Positions 34,843 to 44,009 of a stretch of DNA of 64,000 nucleotides are shown piece by piece. The stretch comes from Kitasatospora acidiphila (GTDB lineage Bacteria > Actinomycetota > Actinomycetes > Streptomycetales > Streptomycetaceae). Each line of letters opens with the position of its first letter. Positions within the stretch are counted from its first letter, which is position 1. The notes beneath the pieces are model-generated. The model searched no databases. It saw only the letters and a program-made list of their open reading frames with translations, and was not told the DNA's origin. The translations under genes and the position numbers were made by a program. The stretch is taken from the NCBI RefSeq assembly GCF_006636205.1, contig NZ_VIGB01000003.1:1860001-1924000 (forward strand), read 5' to 3'.

Positions 34843-36555
34843 GTGGAGTTCGGGATTCTCGGACCACTGCTGATCAAAGACGCGGCAGGGGCCCGCACCG
34901 TTCCTGCGCCCAAGCAGCGCATCCTGCTGGCCGCGCTACTGGTCCGGGCCGGCCAGCCGGTGACCGCAGAGCGGCTCGCGGAGATCGTCTGGGACGGCCG
35001 ACCGCCGCGCAGCGCGTCCAGCACGCTGCGCAACTACGTGATGCGGCTGCGCCAGGTGCTCGGCGAGGCCGGCGAGCGGATCGAGACCCGGGACGGCGGC
35101 TACCTGCTGCGCGCCGCGCCCGCCGAGGTCGACCTGCACCGGTTCGCCGAGCTGCGCGACCGCGGACTGGCGGCGCTGCGCGCCGACGCCGTGCCGGACG
35201 CCGCCGCACTGCTGCGGGACGCCCTGGCGCTGTGGCGCGGCCCGGCCCTCGCCGACGTGCCCTCCGACGCACTGCACCGCGAGGAGGCCGAGCGGCTGGC
35301 CGAAGTGCGCCTGGACGCCCTGGAACTGCGGCTGGCAGCCGAACTGCGGCTCGGCCGGCACACCGCCGCGCTGGCCGAACTGCGCGAGCTCACCACCGCG
35401 CACCCCGAGCGCGAGCGGTTCTGGGCCCAGCTGATGACCGCCCTGGAGCTGGACGGCCGCCCCTGGGAGGCGCTGACCGCCTACCGGCGGGTCCGGGCCG
35501 CCCTGGCCGACGAGCTCGGGGTGGAGCCAGGACCGGAGCTGCAGGAGGCGCACCACCGGATCCTGTCCGGGCAGGACACCCCGGTGATGCTCAACCAACT
35601 GCCTCCGCAGCTGCCCGACTTCACCGGGCGGGCGGTCGAGCTGCGCCGGCTGACCGAGCAGTTGGCCGCCCCGCAACCGCACGGCGCGCCGCAGGTCGCC
35701 GTGCTCACCGGCGGGCCGGGGATCGGCAAGAGCGCCCTGGCACTGCGGGCCGGATACCTGGTCGGGAGCTGCTTTCCGGACGGCACGCTGTACGCCGAAC
35801 TCGGCGGCGCCACCGGCATCTCCGCGGTGCTGGGCACCCTGCTCGGCTCGCTGGGCCTGCCGCCGTCCGCGATCCCGGCCGGGACGGCGGCCCGCACCGC
35901 GCTCTACCGTTCGGTGCTGGCCGACCGCCGGGTCCTGGTGGTGCTGGACGACGCGCAGTCCGGCGCCCAGGTGGGCCCGCTGCTGCCCACCGGGCCGGGC
36001 AGCGCCGCCCTGGTCACCACCCGGGACCGGATGGCCGACCTGCCCGGCGCCCAGGTGGTCCAGCTGGAGCCGCTGGGCCTCCCGGAGAGCCGGCAGCTGC
36101 TGGCCCGGCTGATCGGTCCCGAACGGGTGGCCCGCGAACCGCTGGCCGCCACCGCGCTGGTGGAGCGGTGCGACGGGGTGCCGCTGGCCCTGCGGATCTG
36201 CGCGGCACGGCTGGCGGCCCGCCCGTGCTGGCAGTTGGCGCAGCTCGCCGAGCGGCTCGCCGACCAGGTGCTGGAGGAGCTGCGGATCGGCCGGCTGGAC
36301 CTGTGGGCCGGGTACACCGCCAGTTTCCGGCGGCTCGACCCGGCCGCCGCCCGGGCCTTCCGGGCGCTGGCCGAGCGCGGTTCGGAGGCCCTGGTCCGCT
36401 GCCGTCCCGATCCGGTGCTGGAGCGGCTGGTCGACGCCCATCTGCTGACCAGTCCGGCGCCGGGCCACTACCGGGTGCGACCGCTGGCCCGGGCGTTCGG
36501 CCGCTCGTTGCGCCAGGCCCTCCGGGTGCCGCCACAGGTTAGGCTCAACCCATGA
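34843..36555 (+). CDS. SARP (AfsR-type) regulator with NB-ARC domain
   Basis: A 570-residue regulator. Residues 1-90 are an OmpR-like winged helix (EFGILGPLLIKDAAGART, then TLRNYVMRLRQVLGEAG). Residues 95-245 are the bacterial transcriptional activator domain (EVDLHRFAELRDRGLAALRA, ELGVEPGPELQ). Then comes an NB-ARC ATPase with Walker A GGPGIGKSALA and Walker B VLVVLDDAQ. The C-terminal TPR region of AfsR is missing, so this is a mid-length form. GTG 34843 is the start supported by the EFGILGPL family beginning. Its ATGA end overlaps the Hsp15-like gene. It may activate a distant biosynthetic cluster; none is adjacent. Confidence 0.88.
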   Translation: MEFGILGPLLIKDAAGARTVPAPKQRILLAALLVRAGQPVTAERLAEIVWDGRPPRSASSTLRNYVMRLRQVLGEAGERIETRDGGYLLRAAPAEVDLHRFAELRDRGLAALRADAVPDAAALLRDALALWRGPALADVPSDALHREEAERLAEVRLDALELRLAAELRLGRHTAALAELRELTTAHPERERFWAQLMTALELDGRPWEALTAYRRVRAALADELGVEPGPELQEAHHRILSGQDTPVMLNQLPPQLPDFTGRAVELRRLTEQLAAPQPHGAPQVAVLTGGPGIGKSALALRAGYLVGSCFPDGTLYAELGGATGISAVLGTLLGSLGLPPSAIPAGTAARTALYRSVLADRRVLVVLDDAQSGAQVGPLLPTGPGSAALVTTRDRMADLPGAQVVQLEPLGLPESRQLLARLIGPERVAREPLAATALVERCDGVPLALRICAARLAARPCWQLAQLAERLADQVLEELRIGRLDLWAGYTASFRRLDPAAARAFRALAERGSEALVRCRPDPVLERLVDAHLLTSPAPGHYRVRPLARAFGRSLRQALRVPPQVRLNP

Positions 36556-36944
36556 GCGCTGAGGAGGGTTCGGTCCGGGTGGACGCCTGGGTCTGGTCGG
36601 TGCGGCTGGCCAAGACCCGCTCGGTCGCGGCCGGGCTCTGCCGGGCCGGGCACGTCCGGGTGAACGGCGAACGGGCGAAGCCGGCCCAGCCGTTGAAGGT
36701 GGGCGACGAGGTCCGGGTGCGCCAGGAGGACTGGGACCGGGTGGTGGTGGTCACCAAGCTGCTGAGCAAGCGGGTGGGCGCCTCGGTGGCGGTGGACTGC
36801 TACATCGACAACAGCCCGCCGCGCCCGGCCTCCGACCCGTTCCACGTCAACGCGCCGGTCGCGGTGCGCGAGCGCGGGGCCGGCCGGCCGACCAAGCGGG
36901 AACGCCGCGACCTCGACCAGCTGTCCGGCCGCCGGGGGCGCTGA
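36552..36944 (+). CDS. RNA-binding S4 domain protein (Hsp15-like)
   Basis: A 130-residue protein with one S4 domain at the N-terminus (VRVDAWVWSVRLAKTRSVAA, then CRAGHVRVNGERAKPAQPLKVGDEV) and a basic tail. Hsp15 binds 50S subunits carrying stalled nascent chains; actinomycete members are presumed similar. Its ATG overlaps the TGA of the SARP gene (ATGA), which implies translational coupling even though the two functions are unrelated. Confidence 0.85.
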   Translation: MSAEEGSVRVDAWVWSVRLAKTRSVAAGLCRAGHVRVNGERAKPAQPLKVGDEVRVRQEDWDRVVVVTKLLSKRVGASVAVDCYIDNSPPRPASDPFHVNAPVAVRERGAGRPTKRERRDLDQLSGRRGR

Positions 36945-37114
36945 CCCCGGGCCCGGATGCACGGCGACCGGGGACGCTGACGCCCGGCCCGGATGCACGG
37001 CCCCTCCGCAGCGCCGACGATGGCCGCGCATAGCGGGGTGAGGCCGGGTTTCGGCCCACCGAGCTGAGGAAAACCGGTGGCTTCCTCCCGGTTCGCCGCC
37101 TTAGGGTCGCGCGC

Positions 37115-37468
37115 ATGACCGAACGTGACTTCCGGATCATCGTGCGCGGCGCCTTCGACTCGCTCACCGACGACCAGCGGGCCGCGCTGCGCGCCGAGGC
37201 CGCCGGCCACGACGTGCTGTTCGCGAGCTTCACCCGCGAGGGCCACCTCAGCTATGACATCGCGGCCCGCGCCGACTTCGCCTTCCGCTTCCTGGAGTCG
37301 GGCAGCGCCGACGAGGACATCGTGCCGGCGACCGCCCGCGCCGAGGCGGCCGCCGAGGCCTGGCTGAGCGAGCGCGGCTACGCCTGGAAGAACCTGCGCT
37401 CCACCGCCGAGGACATGTCGAAGGCCGCCCTCTCCAAGCGCCAACGCAAGGCGCAGGCTAGCCCCTGA
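37115..37468 (+). CDS. DUF6204-like protein
   Basis: A 117-residue soluble protein of unknown function, with FRIIVRGAFDSLTDDQRAALRAEA at the N-terminus and FTREGHLSYDIAARADFAFRF in the middle, matching the remembered DUF6204 family. Basic C-terminus (SKRQRKAQ). Stands alone, followed tail to tail by glpD. Confidence 0.72.
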   Translation: MTERDFRIIVRGAFDSLTDDQRAALRAEAAGHDVLFASFTREGHLSYDIAARADFAFRFLESGSADEDIVPATARAEAAAEAWLSERGYAWKNLRSTAEDMSKAALSKRQRKAQASP

Positions 37469-37556
37469 GCAGCACCGGCTCGGCGGCGGCTTCGGCCTCT
37501 TGAGGGTCCACCGACCCAGCTCCCACCTCGGCCTACTGACGGACCACCGGCCCCAA

Positions 37557-39116
37557 CTAACCCCCCACCACCGACTCCGCTGCCGCCTCGGCCTGCTGGC
37601 GGTCCGTTGGGCTCAGGCCGATCCGGGTGCGCCGGTCCAGTAGGTCGCCCACGTCGAGGGCGCCCTCGTGGCGGGCGGCGAAGCGGAGTTCGGCCAGGGT
37701 GGTTTCGGTGCCGGGGGCGATCGGGGTGAGGGCGGCGGGGTCGCCGTCGGCCTCGGCGAGTACGGCGGGGGCCTCGGTGCCGTAGCGGCGGACCAGTCGC
37801 GGCGGGGCCGGCACGGCGGCCAGCATCGCCGGGGAGCCGGCGCCCACCAGGGGGAGGGCCCGGGTGCGGCAGGGGCGGGCCTGGATGCCGGCGCGGGCCA
37901 GGGCGGCGTCCAGGGCGTCCTCGGCCATCCGGCGGTAGGTGGTGAGCTTGCCGCCGACCACCGTGACCAGGCCGTCGGGGGCGGTGAGCACCGCGTGCTT
38001 GCGTGACACGTCGGCCGTGCGGCCGGTGCCGTCGTCCAGCAGCGGGCGCAGGCCGGCGAAGCTGCCGAGCAGGTCGGCGCGGGTGAGCGGGCGGCGCAGC
38101 GCGGTGTTGATGGTGCCGAGCAGGAACTCGATCTCGCTGTCGGCGGGTTCGGGCACATCGGGCACCGGGCCGGGCGCCGCCTCGTCGGTGAGGCCGACGT
38201 AGACCCGGCCGTCCGGGGCAGGCAGCGCGAAGACGAAGCGGTTGGACTCGCCGGGCACCGGCACGGTGAGCCCGGCGGTCAGCCCGCCGAACGCGGACTG
38301 CGGCAGCACCAGGTGGGTGCCCCGGCTGGGCCGCAGGGTCAGTCCGGGGGCCAGCTCGCCCGCCCACACCCCGGTGGCGTTGATCACCGTGCGGGCCGCC
38401 AACCGGAAGCTCTCGCCGGTCAGTTCGTCCCGCAGCCGGGCGCCGGAGCCGTCGGCCTCCAGGGCGGCGCACCTGGTCAGCACCCGGGCGCCGTGCTTGG
38501 CGGCGGTGCGGGCCAGGGCGACCACCAACCGGGCGTCGTCGACCAGTTGGCCGTCCCAGAAGACCAGGCCGCCGCGCAGCCCGGCGGCCTCGACGGTGGG
38601 CGCGTAGCGGAGCACCTCGGCGGGGCGCAGCCGGCGGGAGCGGGGCAGCAGGGCGGACGGGGTGCCGGCGCTGACCCGCAGCGCGTCTCCGGCCAGGAAG
38701 CCGGCCCGGACCAGGGCGGCCCCGGCGAAGGTGGTGCCGGGCAGCAGCGGGACCACCTGCGGCAGCGGCTGGACCAGGTGCGGGGCGGTGCGGCGGAGCA
38801 GGATGTCGCGCTCCACCGCGCTCTCCCGGGCGATCCCGACCGCGCCGGAGGCCAGGTAGCGCAGCCCGCCGTGGACCAGTTTGGAGCTCCACCGACTGGT
38901 GCCGAAGCCCAGGTCGTGCTTCTCCACCAGCACGGTGCGCAGGCCCCGGGAGGCCGCGTCCAGCGCGACGCCGGCGCCGGTCACCCCGCCGCCGATGACC
39001 AGGACGTCGACCGAGTCGACTTCCGGTGAGCGGAGTTCGGCCAGCTCACGGGCCCGGCGGTCGGCGTTCAGCGACGCGGCGTTCACGGACGCGGCGTTCA
39101 GGGACGCGGGATTCAT
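37557..39116 (-). CDS. glpD: Glycerol-3-phosphate dehydrogenase/oxidase
   Basis: A 519-residue FAD enzyme that oxidises sn-glycerol 3-phosphate to dihydroxyacetone phosphate at the membrane. Motifs are VLVIGGGVTGAGVALDAASRG for FAD, the family signature GFGTSRWSSKLVHGGLRYLA, VINATGVWAGE and VVGGKLTTYRRMAEDALD. The first 18 residues (ASLNAASVNAASLNAD) are encoded by a 15-bp tandem repeat and are absent from usual members; Met and Val codons inside give alternative starts. The ATG at 39116 overlaps the tetR stop by one base (TGATG), so regulator and enzyme are translationally coupled. Confidence 0.92.
   Translation of the reverse strand: MNPASLNAASVNAASLNADRRARELAELRSPEVDSVDVLVIGGGVTGAGVALDAASRGLRTVLVEKHDLGFGTSRWSSKLVHGGLRYLASGAVGIARESAVERDILLRRTAPHLVQPLPQVVPLLPGTTFAGAALVRAGFLAGDALRVSAGTPSALLPRSRRLRPAEVLRYAPTVEAAGLRGGLVFWDGQLVDDARLVVALARTAAKHGARVLTRCAALEADGSGARLRDELTGESFRLAARTVINATGVWAGELAPGLTLRPSRGTHLVLPQSAFGGLTAGLTVPVPGESNRFVFALPAPDGRVYVGLTDEAAPGPVPDVPEPADSEIEFLLGTINTALRRPLTRADLLGSFAGLRPLLDDGTGRTADVSRKHAVLTAPDGLVTVVGGKLTTYRRMAEDALDAALARAGIQARPCRTRALPLVGAGSPAMLAAVPAPPRLVRRYGTEAPAVLAEADGDPAALTPIAPGTETTLAELRFAARHEGALDVGDLLDRRTRIGLSPTDRQQAEAAAESVVGG
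39065..39112. repeat. 15-bp tandem repeat at the glpD start
   Basis: About three copies of GCGTTCA-n-GGACGC, period 15 bp, cover the first codons of glpD and encode the Ala-Ser-Leu/Val-Asn repeats. Confidence 0.75.
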
Positions 39117-39757
39117 CAGGCGGCTCCATCCAGGTACCGGTCAAGCAGCAGGCGCAACTCTTCGTCCAGCCGGTCCGACTCGGGCCCGGAGCCGTCCGGT
39201 TCGCCCGTGAGGACCGGGCCGGTGAGGGTGAACGACCAGGCCGTCAGCAGCACCGCGCGGGCCAGCAGCGCGGGATCACCGGCCCGCACCGAGCCCTCCG
39301 CGATGGCCAGGCGCAGCGCCGTCTCCAGCATCTCCAGCTGGTGGTTGGTGTTGCTGCCGCGCCGGGTGAGCAGGTAGGGCGTCAGGAAGTCCGGGTCCAG
39401 CTCGACGATTCGGCGCAGCAGCGGGTGCACCCGGATCAGCCGGACCAGCCGCACCACGCCGTCCACCAGCTGCGCCCGGCTCGGCGCCCGGCCGGGCGGC
39501 AGGCCGTCGGCGGGCATGGCGGCGAGGGTGAGCGCCGACCACTCCCGGGTGGTGAGCGCGCCGATCACCTCGCGCACCCCGCCCCAGCGGCGGTAGAGGG
39601 TGGCCCGGGAGACCCCGGCCTGGCGGGCGATGTCGGCCATGGTCATCCGCTGCATGCCGATGGTCAGCAGCAGCTGGTACGCCGCGTCGAGGATCCGCTC
39701 CTCGGGGATGGCGTTGGCCGCCTTCGGCTGGGCACCATTGTTGATTCGCTGCGACAT
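39116..39757 (-). CDS. TetR family regulator coupled to glpD
   Basis: A 213-residue TetR regulator: ERILDAAYQLLLTIGMQRMT, then IARQAGVSRATLYRRWGGVREV as HTH, and a C-terminal helical domain (TAWSFTLTGPVLTGEPD) typical of members beside glpD in actinomycetes. ATG 39757 is chosen. Just upstream (39758-39777) a near-palindrome around TTGTACA could be its operator, lying also near the divergent oxidase gene. It probably controls the glpD side and the AGPS/diacylglycerol kinase side. Confidence 0.85.
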   Translation of the reverse strand: MSQRINNGAQPKAANAIPEERILDAAYQLLLTIGMQRMTMADIARQAGVSRATLYRRWGGVREVIGALTTREWSALTLAAMPADGLPPGRAPSRAQLVDGVVRLVRLIRVHPLLRRIVELDPDFLTPYLLTRRGSNTNHQLEMLETALRLAIAEGSVRAGDPALLARAVLLTAWSFTLTGPVLTGEPDGSGPESDRLDEELRLLLDRYLDGAA

Positions 39758-39822
39758 CACATGTACAAGTGTATCAGCGCGCTCCTGAGCAATGGCAGCC
39801 CTGAGTTTTCTTGAGGACCTCA

Positions 39823-41451
39823 ATGACCTCCATGAACGAGTCGGACCTCCCCGTCACGGACTTCCATCCGTACCGCTGGGGCGACCCCGCGCGCCGCACC
39901 ACGCTGCCGGCCGCCGCCACCGAGACGCTCGCCGCCTTCGGCGTCAAGGCACCGGCCGAGGAGCCGGTCGACCTCGCCGAACTCACGCTGCCGGAGCCGG
40001 GTTTCGACCTCGCCCCGATCACCGGGGTGGTGGGCGCCGGGCAGCTGCGCACCGATGCCGCCACCCGGATCGGGCACACCCGCGGCTGGTCCACCCCCGA
40101 CCTGCTGCGCCTGCGGGCCGGCGACCTGACCGATGCGCCCGACGCCGTCGCCTACCCGGGCAGCCATGACGAGGTGGTGGCGCTGCTGGCCTGCTGCGAG
40201 CGGCTGGGCGTGGCGGTCGTGCCGTACTCGGGCGGCACCTCGGTGGTCGGCGGTCTGGCCCCGGACCGGGCCGGCTTCGCGGGCGTGCTGGCCCTGGACC
40301 TGGGGCGGCTGGACGCGGTGCTCGCCGTCGACACCGTCTCCCGGACGGCCACCCTGCAGGCCGGCCTGCGCGGCAGTGAGGCCGAACGCCTGCTCCGCGA
40401 GCAGGGTCTGACGCTGGGTCACTTCCCGCAGTCCTACGAGGGCGCCAGCATCGGCGGCTACGCGGCGGCCCGCTCGGCCGGCCAATCCTCGGCCGGCTAC
40501 GGGCGGTTCGACGAGATGGTGGTGGCGCTGGAGCTGGCCACCCCGCGCGGCACCGTCAGCATGGGCACCGCGCCCAAGTCGGCGGCAGGGCCGGACCTGC
40601 GCCAGCTGGTGCTGGGTTCCGAGGGCACCCTGGGTGTGATCACCTCGGTGACCGTGCGGGTCCGGCCGCTCCCTGCCGAACGGGTCTTCGAGGGTTGGCA
40701 GTTCGACTCCTTCGAGGCCGGCGCGGCGGCGCTTCGCCGACTCGCCCAGGACGGCCCGCTGCCCACCGTGCTGCGGCTCTCCGACGAGGCCGAGACCTCG
40801 ATCAACCTGGCCGACCCGGCCGCGATGTTCGCCGGCGGCCCCGGCGGCTGCCTGGCCGTCACCGGCTACGAGGGCAGCGCCGCCGAGGTGGCCGCCCGCC
40901 GGGCCGCGGCGAGCGAGGTGCTGGCGGCGGCCGGCGGGCAGCCGCTGGGCGAGGAGCCCGGCGAGTCCTGGCGGCACGGCCGCTTCAAAGCCCCCTACCT
41001 GCGCGATCCGCTGCTGGACGCCGGGGTGCTGATCGAGACCCTGGAGACCGTGACCTTCTGGTCCAAGCTGTCCGAGCTGCGTGCCGCCGTCACCACGGCG
41101 CTCACCGACGCACTCACCGCCCAGGGCACGCCGCCGCTGGTGCTCTGCCACATCTCGCACGTCTACGAGACCGGCGCCTCGCTCTACTTCTCGGTGGCCT
41201 GCGCCCAGACCGAGGACCCGGTGGCCCAGTGGCAGCAGGCCAAGGCCGCGGCCAACCGGGCGATCCGGGCCACCGGCGCGGCGATCACCCACCACCACGG
41301 GGTCGGCACCGACCACCGGGCCGGCTACGCCGAGGAGGTCGGGCCGCTGGCGATCGAGGCGCTGCGGGCCGTCAAGCGGGTGCTGGACCCGGCCGGGATC
41401 CTCAACCCCGGTGTGCTGTTCGAAAGCGGCTCGTCCGAGGGTGACCACTGA
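39823..41451 (+). CDS. FAD-binding oxidase, alkyl-DHAP synthase-like
   Basis: A 542-residue FAD-linked oxidase of the vanillyl-alcohol-oxidase superfamily, closest in layout to alkyldihydroxyacetonephosphate synthase. The PP-loop is VAVVPYSGGTSVVGGL, the FAD shell includes LTLGHFPQSYEGASIGGYAA and LVLGSEGTLGVITSVTV, and the C-terminal cap ends with ITHHHGVGTDHRAGY and LDPAGILNPGVLF. AGPS forms the ether bond of ether lipids. ATG 39823 with GAGGACC upstream is chosen. Its stop codon overlaps the diacylglycerol kinase gene by 11 bp, so the two are an operon. Confidence 0.85.
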   Translation: MTSMNESDLPVTDFHPYRWGDPARRTTLPAAATETLAAFGVKAPAEEPVDLAELTLPEPGFDLAPITGVVGAGQLRTDAATRIGHTRGWSTPDLLRLRAGDLTDAPDAVAYPGSHDEVVALLACCERLGVAVVPYSGGTSVVGGLAPDRAGFAGVLALDLGRLDAVLAVDTVSRTATLQAGLRGSEAERLLREQGLTLGHFPQSYEGASIGGYAAARSAGQSSAGYGRFDEMVVALELATPRGTVSMGTAPKSAAGPDLRQLVLGSEGTLGVITSVTVRVRPLPAERVFEGWQFDSFEAGAAALRRLAQDGPLPTVLRLSDEAETSINLADPAAMFAGGPGGCLAVTGYEGSAAEVAARRAAASEVLAAAGGQPLGEEPGESWRHGRFKAPYLRDPLLDAGVLIETLETVTFWSKLSELRAAVTTALTDALTAQGTPPLVLCHISHVYETGASLYFSVACAQTEDPVAQWQQAKAAANRAIRATGAAITHHHGVGTDHRAGYAEEVGPLAIEALRAVKRVLDPAGILNPGVLFESGSSEGDH

Positions 41452-42331
41452 AGTGGCCGCCGACGTGCCCGCGTTCACCGCGATAGTGAACCCGATCTCG
41501 GGCGGCGGCCACGCCACCGCCCACTGGGAGCCGGTCGCCGCGCGGCTGCGCGCCGCCGGCGCCGCCGTACGGGTCGAGCCGACCCGCAGCCGGGAACACG
41601 CCATCGAGTGCGCCACCGCGGCCGCCGAACGCGGTGACGTGGTGGTCGCGGTCGGCGGCGACGGCCTGGTGCGGGACGTCGCCGAGGGCGCGGTCCGGGG
41701 CGGCGGCACGCTCGCCCTGGTCCCGGCCGGGCGCGGCAACGACCTGGCCCGGGCGCTCGACCTGCCGTCCGACCCGGCGGCCCTGGCCGGGCTGCTGCTG
41801 TCCGGTGCCACCCGCCGGCTCGATGTGCTGGAGGTCAACGGGGTGATCGTGCCGGGCAACGTCTACATCGGCATCGACTCGGTGGCCACCCAGCTGATCA
41901 ACGCGGGCCGCGGTCTGCCCGCCCTGCTGGTCTACCGACTGGCTCCGGTGCGGGCGATCCTCGGCTGGCGTTCGGTCGGCTACACCCTGACCGTGGACGG
42001 CGAGCGGCAGTCGGTGCGCGGGCACACCGTGGTGCTGGCCAACTCCGGCGCCTACGGGCACGGCCTGCGGATCGTGCCGGACGCCCAGCTGGACGACGGG
42101 CGGCTGCGGCTGATGGTGGTCGGCGACGGACCGCGCTGGAAGATCGCCTCCTTCATGCAGGAGGTCAAGCGCGGCACCCACACCCGCCGGCCCGACGTCT
42201 CGCTGCGCCACGCCCACGAGGTGACGGTGGAGACCGACCGCCCGGTCCCGGTCTGCGCCGACGGGGACGAAGTCACCACGCTGCCCGCCACCATCAGGGT
42301 CCTACCGGGGGCGCTGCGCATCATCGCGTAG
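41441..42331 (+). CDS. Diacylglycerol/lipid kinase family protein
   Basis: A 296-residue DagK-type lipid kinase: IVNPISGGGHATAHWEPVA, the nucleotide motif VVAVGGDGLVRDVAEG and LVPAGRGNDLARALDLP, and the C-terminal beta-sandwich. It phosphorylates diacylglycerol or related lipids. GTG 41441, overlapping the AGPS-like gene, gives the best N-terminus; GTG 41453 is an alternative. Together with the glpD/TetR pair it forms a glycerolipid locus. Confidence 0.85.
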   Translation: MTTEVAADVPAFTAIVNPISGGGHATAHWEPVAARLRAAGAAVRVEPTRSREHAIECATAAAERGDVVVAVGGDGLVRDVAEGAVRGGGTLALVPAGRGNDLARALDLPSDPAALAGLLLSGATRRLDVLEVNGVIVPGNVYIGIDSVATQLINAGRGLPALLVYRLAPVRAILGWRSVGYTLTVDGERQSVRGHTVVLANSGAYGHGLRIVPDAQLDDGRLRLMVVGDGPRWKIASFMQEVKRGTHTRRPDVSLRHAHEVTVETDRPVPVCADGDEVTTLPATIRVLPGALRIIA

Positions 42332-42336
42332 CCCAA

Positions 42337-42430
42337 CGGCCGTGCGGTGAGCCCACGTTCGGGACGTCTCTCCGCACGGCCGGCGGCCCGTGCCCAGAGC
42401 GGCCTCGCGCTCCCACCGCACGGGCCGCCG
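42337..42430. terminator. Double terminator between the lipid kinase gene and murF
   Basis: CGGCCGTGCGG (42337-42347) pairs with CCGCACGGCCG (42372-42382), and CGGCGGCCCGTGC (42381-42393) pairs with GCACGGGCCGCCG (42418-42430). The two hairpins serve the convergent transcripts. Confidence 0.8.
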
Positions 42431-42456
42431 GGAGCACACACAGCAGGCCCTCCTCC

Positions 42457-43851
42457 TCACCGCGCCGCCTCGGGCAGCGCGCAGAGCTGCTCCGCCGTCT
42501 CGGCCAGGCCGGTGGCGTGCGAGCCCTTCACCAGCACCAGGTCACCGGGCCGCAGCAGCTGACGCAGCACCTCCAGCGCCGCCACGCGGTCGGCCACCAG
42601 CATGCTCGCCACCCCGGCCGCCCGCGCCTGGCGGTGGATCAGCTCCGCCTCCCGCTCCCCCACCGCGATCAGCGAGTCGACCTTGGCGGCGGCCACCAGC
42701 CGGCCCACCTCCTCATGGTGGTCGCCCGAGTGCTCCCCCAACTCGGCCATCTCACCGAGCACCGCCACGGTGCGCCGCCGGCCGCCGGCCATCGCGGCGA
42801 GCGCCATGAGGGCGACCGCCACCGAGTCCGGGTTGGCGTTGAACGCGTCGTTCACCACCGTCACCCCGTCCGGGCGCTCCAGCACCTGCATCCGGCCCGG
42901 CGTCAACGGCTGTGCCTTGCTGAGCAGTTCGGCCACCTCGTCGAGCGGCAGGCCGAGGCCAAGCGCCACCGCGGCGGCCCCCGTGGCATTGGCCACCTGG
43001 TGCGCGCCGTAGAGGGCCAGCCGCACCGGGGCGACCTCGCCGTGCTGGTCGGTCAGGGTGAAGTACGGGCGCCCGGCCTCGTCCAACTCCACCGCACCGG
43101 CCCTGACATCGCCACCTGAGCGGCCAAAGGTGAGCACCCGGGCGGCAGTTCGGGACGCCATCGACATCACGTACGGGTCGTCGGCGTTCAGCACCGCCAG
43201 GCCGTCCGACGGCAGCGCCTCGACCAACTCCCCCTTGGCGGCGGCGATCGCCTGCTTGGTGCCGCCGAACTTGCCGATGTGCGCGGTGCCGATGTTCAGC
43301 ACCAGGCCGACCCGCGGCGGCGCGATGCCGGTCAGCCAGGCGATGTCGCCGGCCTGGCTGGCCCCCATCTCCAGCAGCAGGTAGCGGGTCTCGGCATCGG
43401 CCCGCAGCACGGTCAGCGGCAGCCCGATCTGGTTGTTGTAGGAGAGCGGGGTGGCCACCGTGCGGCCCAGCGCGGGCAGCACTTGGGAGAGCAGGTCCTT
43501 GGTGCTGGTCTTGCCGGCCGAGCCGGTCAGCGCCACCACCGTGGCGTCGGTCAGCCGCCCGGCGGCGGCCCGGGCGAGCTCCGCCAGCGCGGCGAGCACC
43601 TCGGGCACCACCACCGCGGGCACGCCCACCGGTCGTTCCGCCAGCACAGCCACCGCGCCGGCCTCCACCGCCTCCACCGCGAACCGGTGGCCGTCGGTGC
43701 GGTCGCCGGCCAGCGCGGCGAAGAGCGATCCCGGCTCGGCCAGCCGGGAGTCGACCACGGCGGGGCGGTCGACCATGGCGGCCGGGTCGGGCGCGTCGTA
43801 CAGCGTGCCGCCGACTAGCTGGGCGATCTGGTGCAGCGTCAGCGGGATCAC
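42457..43851 (-). CDS. murF: UDP-N-acetylmuramoyl-tripeptide--D-alanyl-D-alanine ligase
   Basis: A 464-residue Mur ligase that adds D-Ala-D-Ala to the UDP-MurNAc tripeptide in the cytoplasm. The N-terminal domain (QIAQLVGGTLYDAPDP, VVDSRLAEPGSLF) is followed by the ATPase with VVALTGSAGKTSTKDLLSQV and LLLEMGASQAGDIAWLT, and the C-terminal domain with VVNDAFNANPDSVAVALMAL. The DAFNANP motif is specific for MurF. It stands outside a division/cell-wall cluster, next to a GT2, murJ and murE. Whether this is the main or a second murF of the genome cannot be told here. Confidence 0.9.
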   Translation of the reverse strand: MIPLTLHQIAQLVGGTLYDAPDPAAMVDRPAVVDSRLAEPGSLFAALAGDRTDGHRFAVEAVEAGAVAVLAERPVGVPAVVVPEVLAALAELARAAAGRLTDATVVALTGSAGKTSTKDLLSQVLPALGRTVATPLSYNNQIGLPLTVLRADAETRYLLLEMGASQAGDIAWLTGIAPPRVGLVLNIGTAHIGKFGGTKQAIAAAKGELVEALPSDGLAVLNADDPYVMSMASRTAARVLTFGRSGGDVRAGAVELDEAGRPYFTLTDQHGEVAPVRLALYGAHQVANATGAAAVALGLGLPLDEVAELLSKAQPLTPGRMQVLERPDGVTVVNDAFNANPDSVAVALMALAAMAGGRRRTVAVLGEMAELGEHSGDHHEEVGRLVAAAKVDSLIAVGEREAELIHRQARAAGVASMLVADRVAALEVLRQLLRPGDLVLVKGSHATGLAETAEQLCALPEAAR

Positions 43852-44009
43852 GGGAGGCTCCGTTCATGGGATTGCGGTGAGGGTGCTCCCGACGCTAACT
43901 GCGGCCACCCGGGTTTCCTCGGCTACGCCACGCCCGGTGCCTCCCGCCGTTCGAGCGGGTGGCTTGCAAGCATGCTTCGGGGCCGATCCGAGTGTGAGCG
44001 AGGTGGCAG

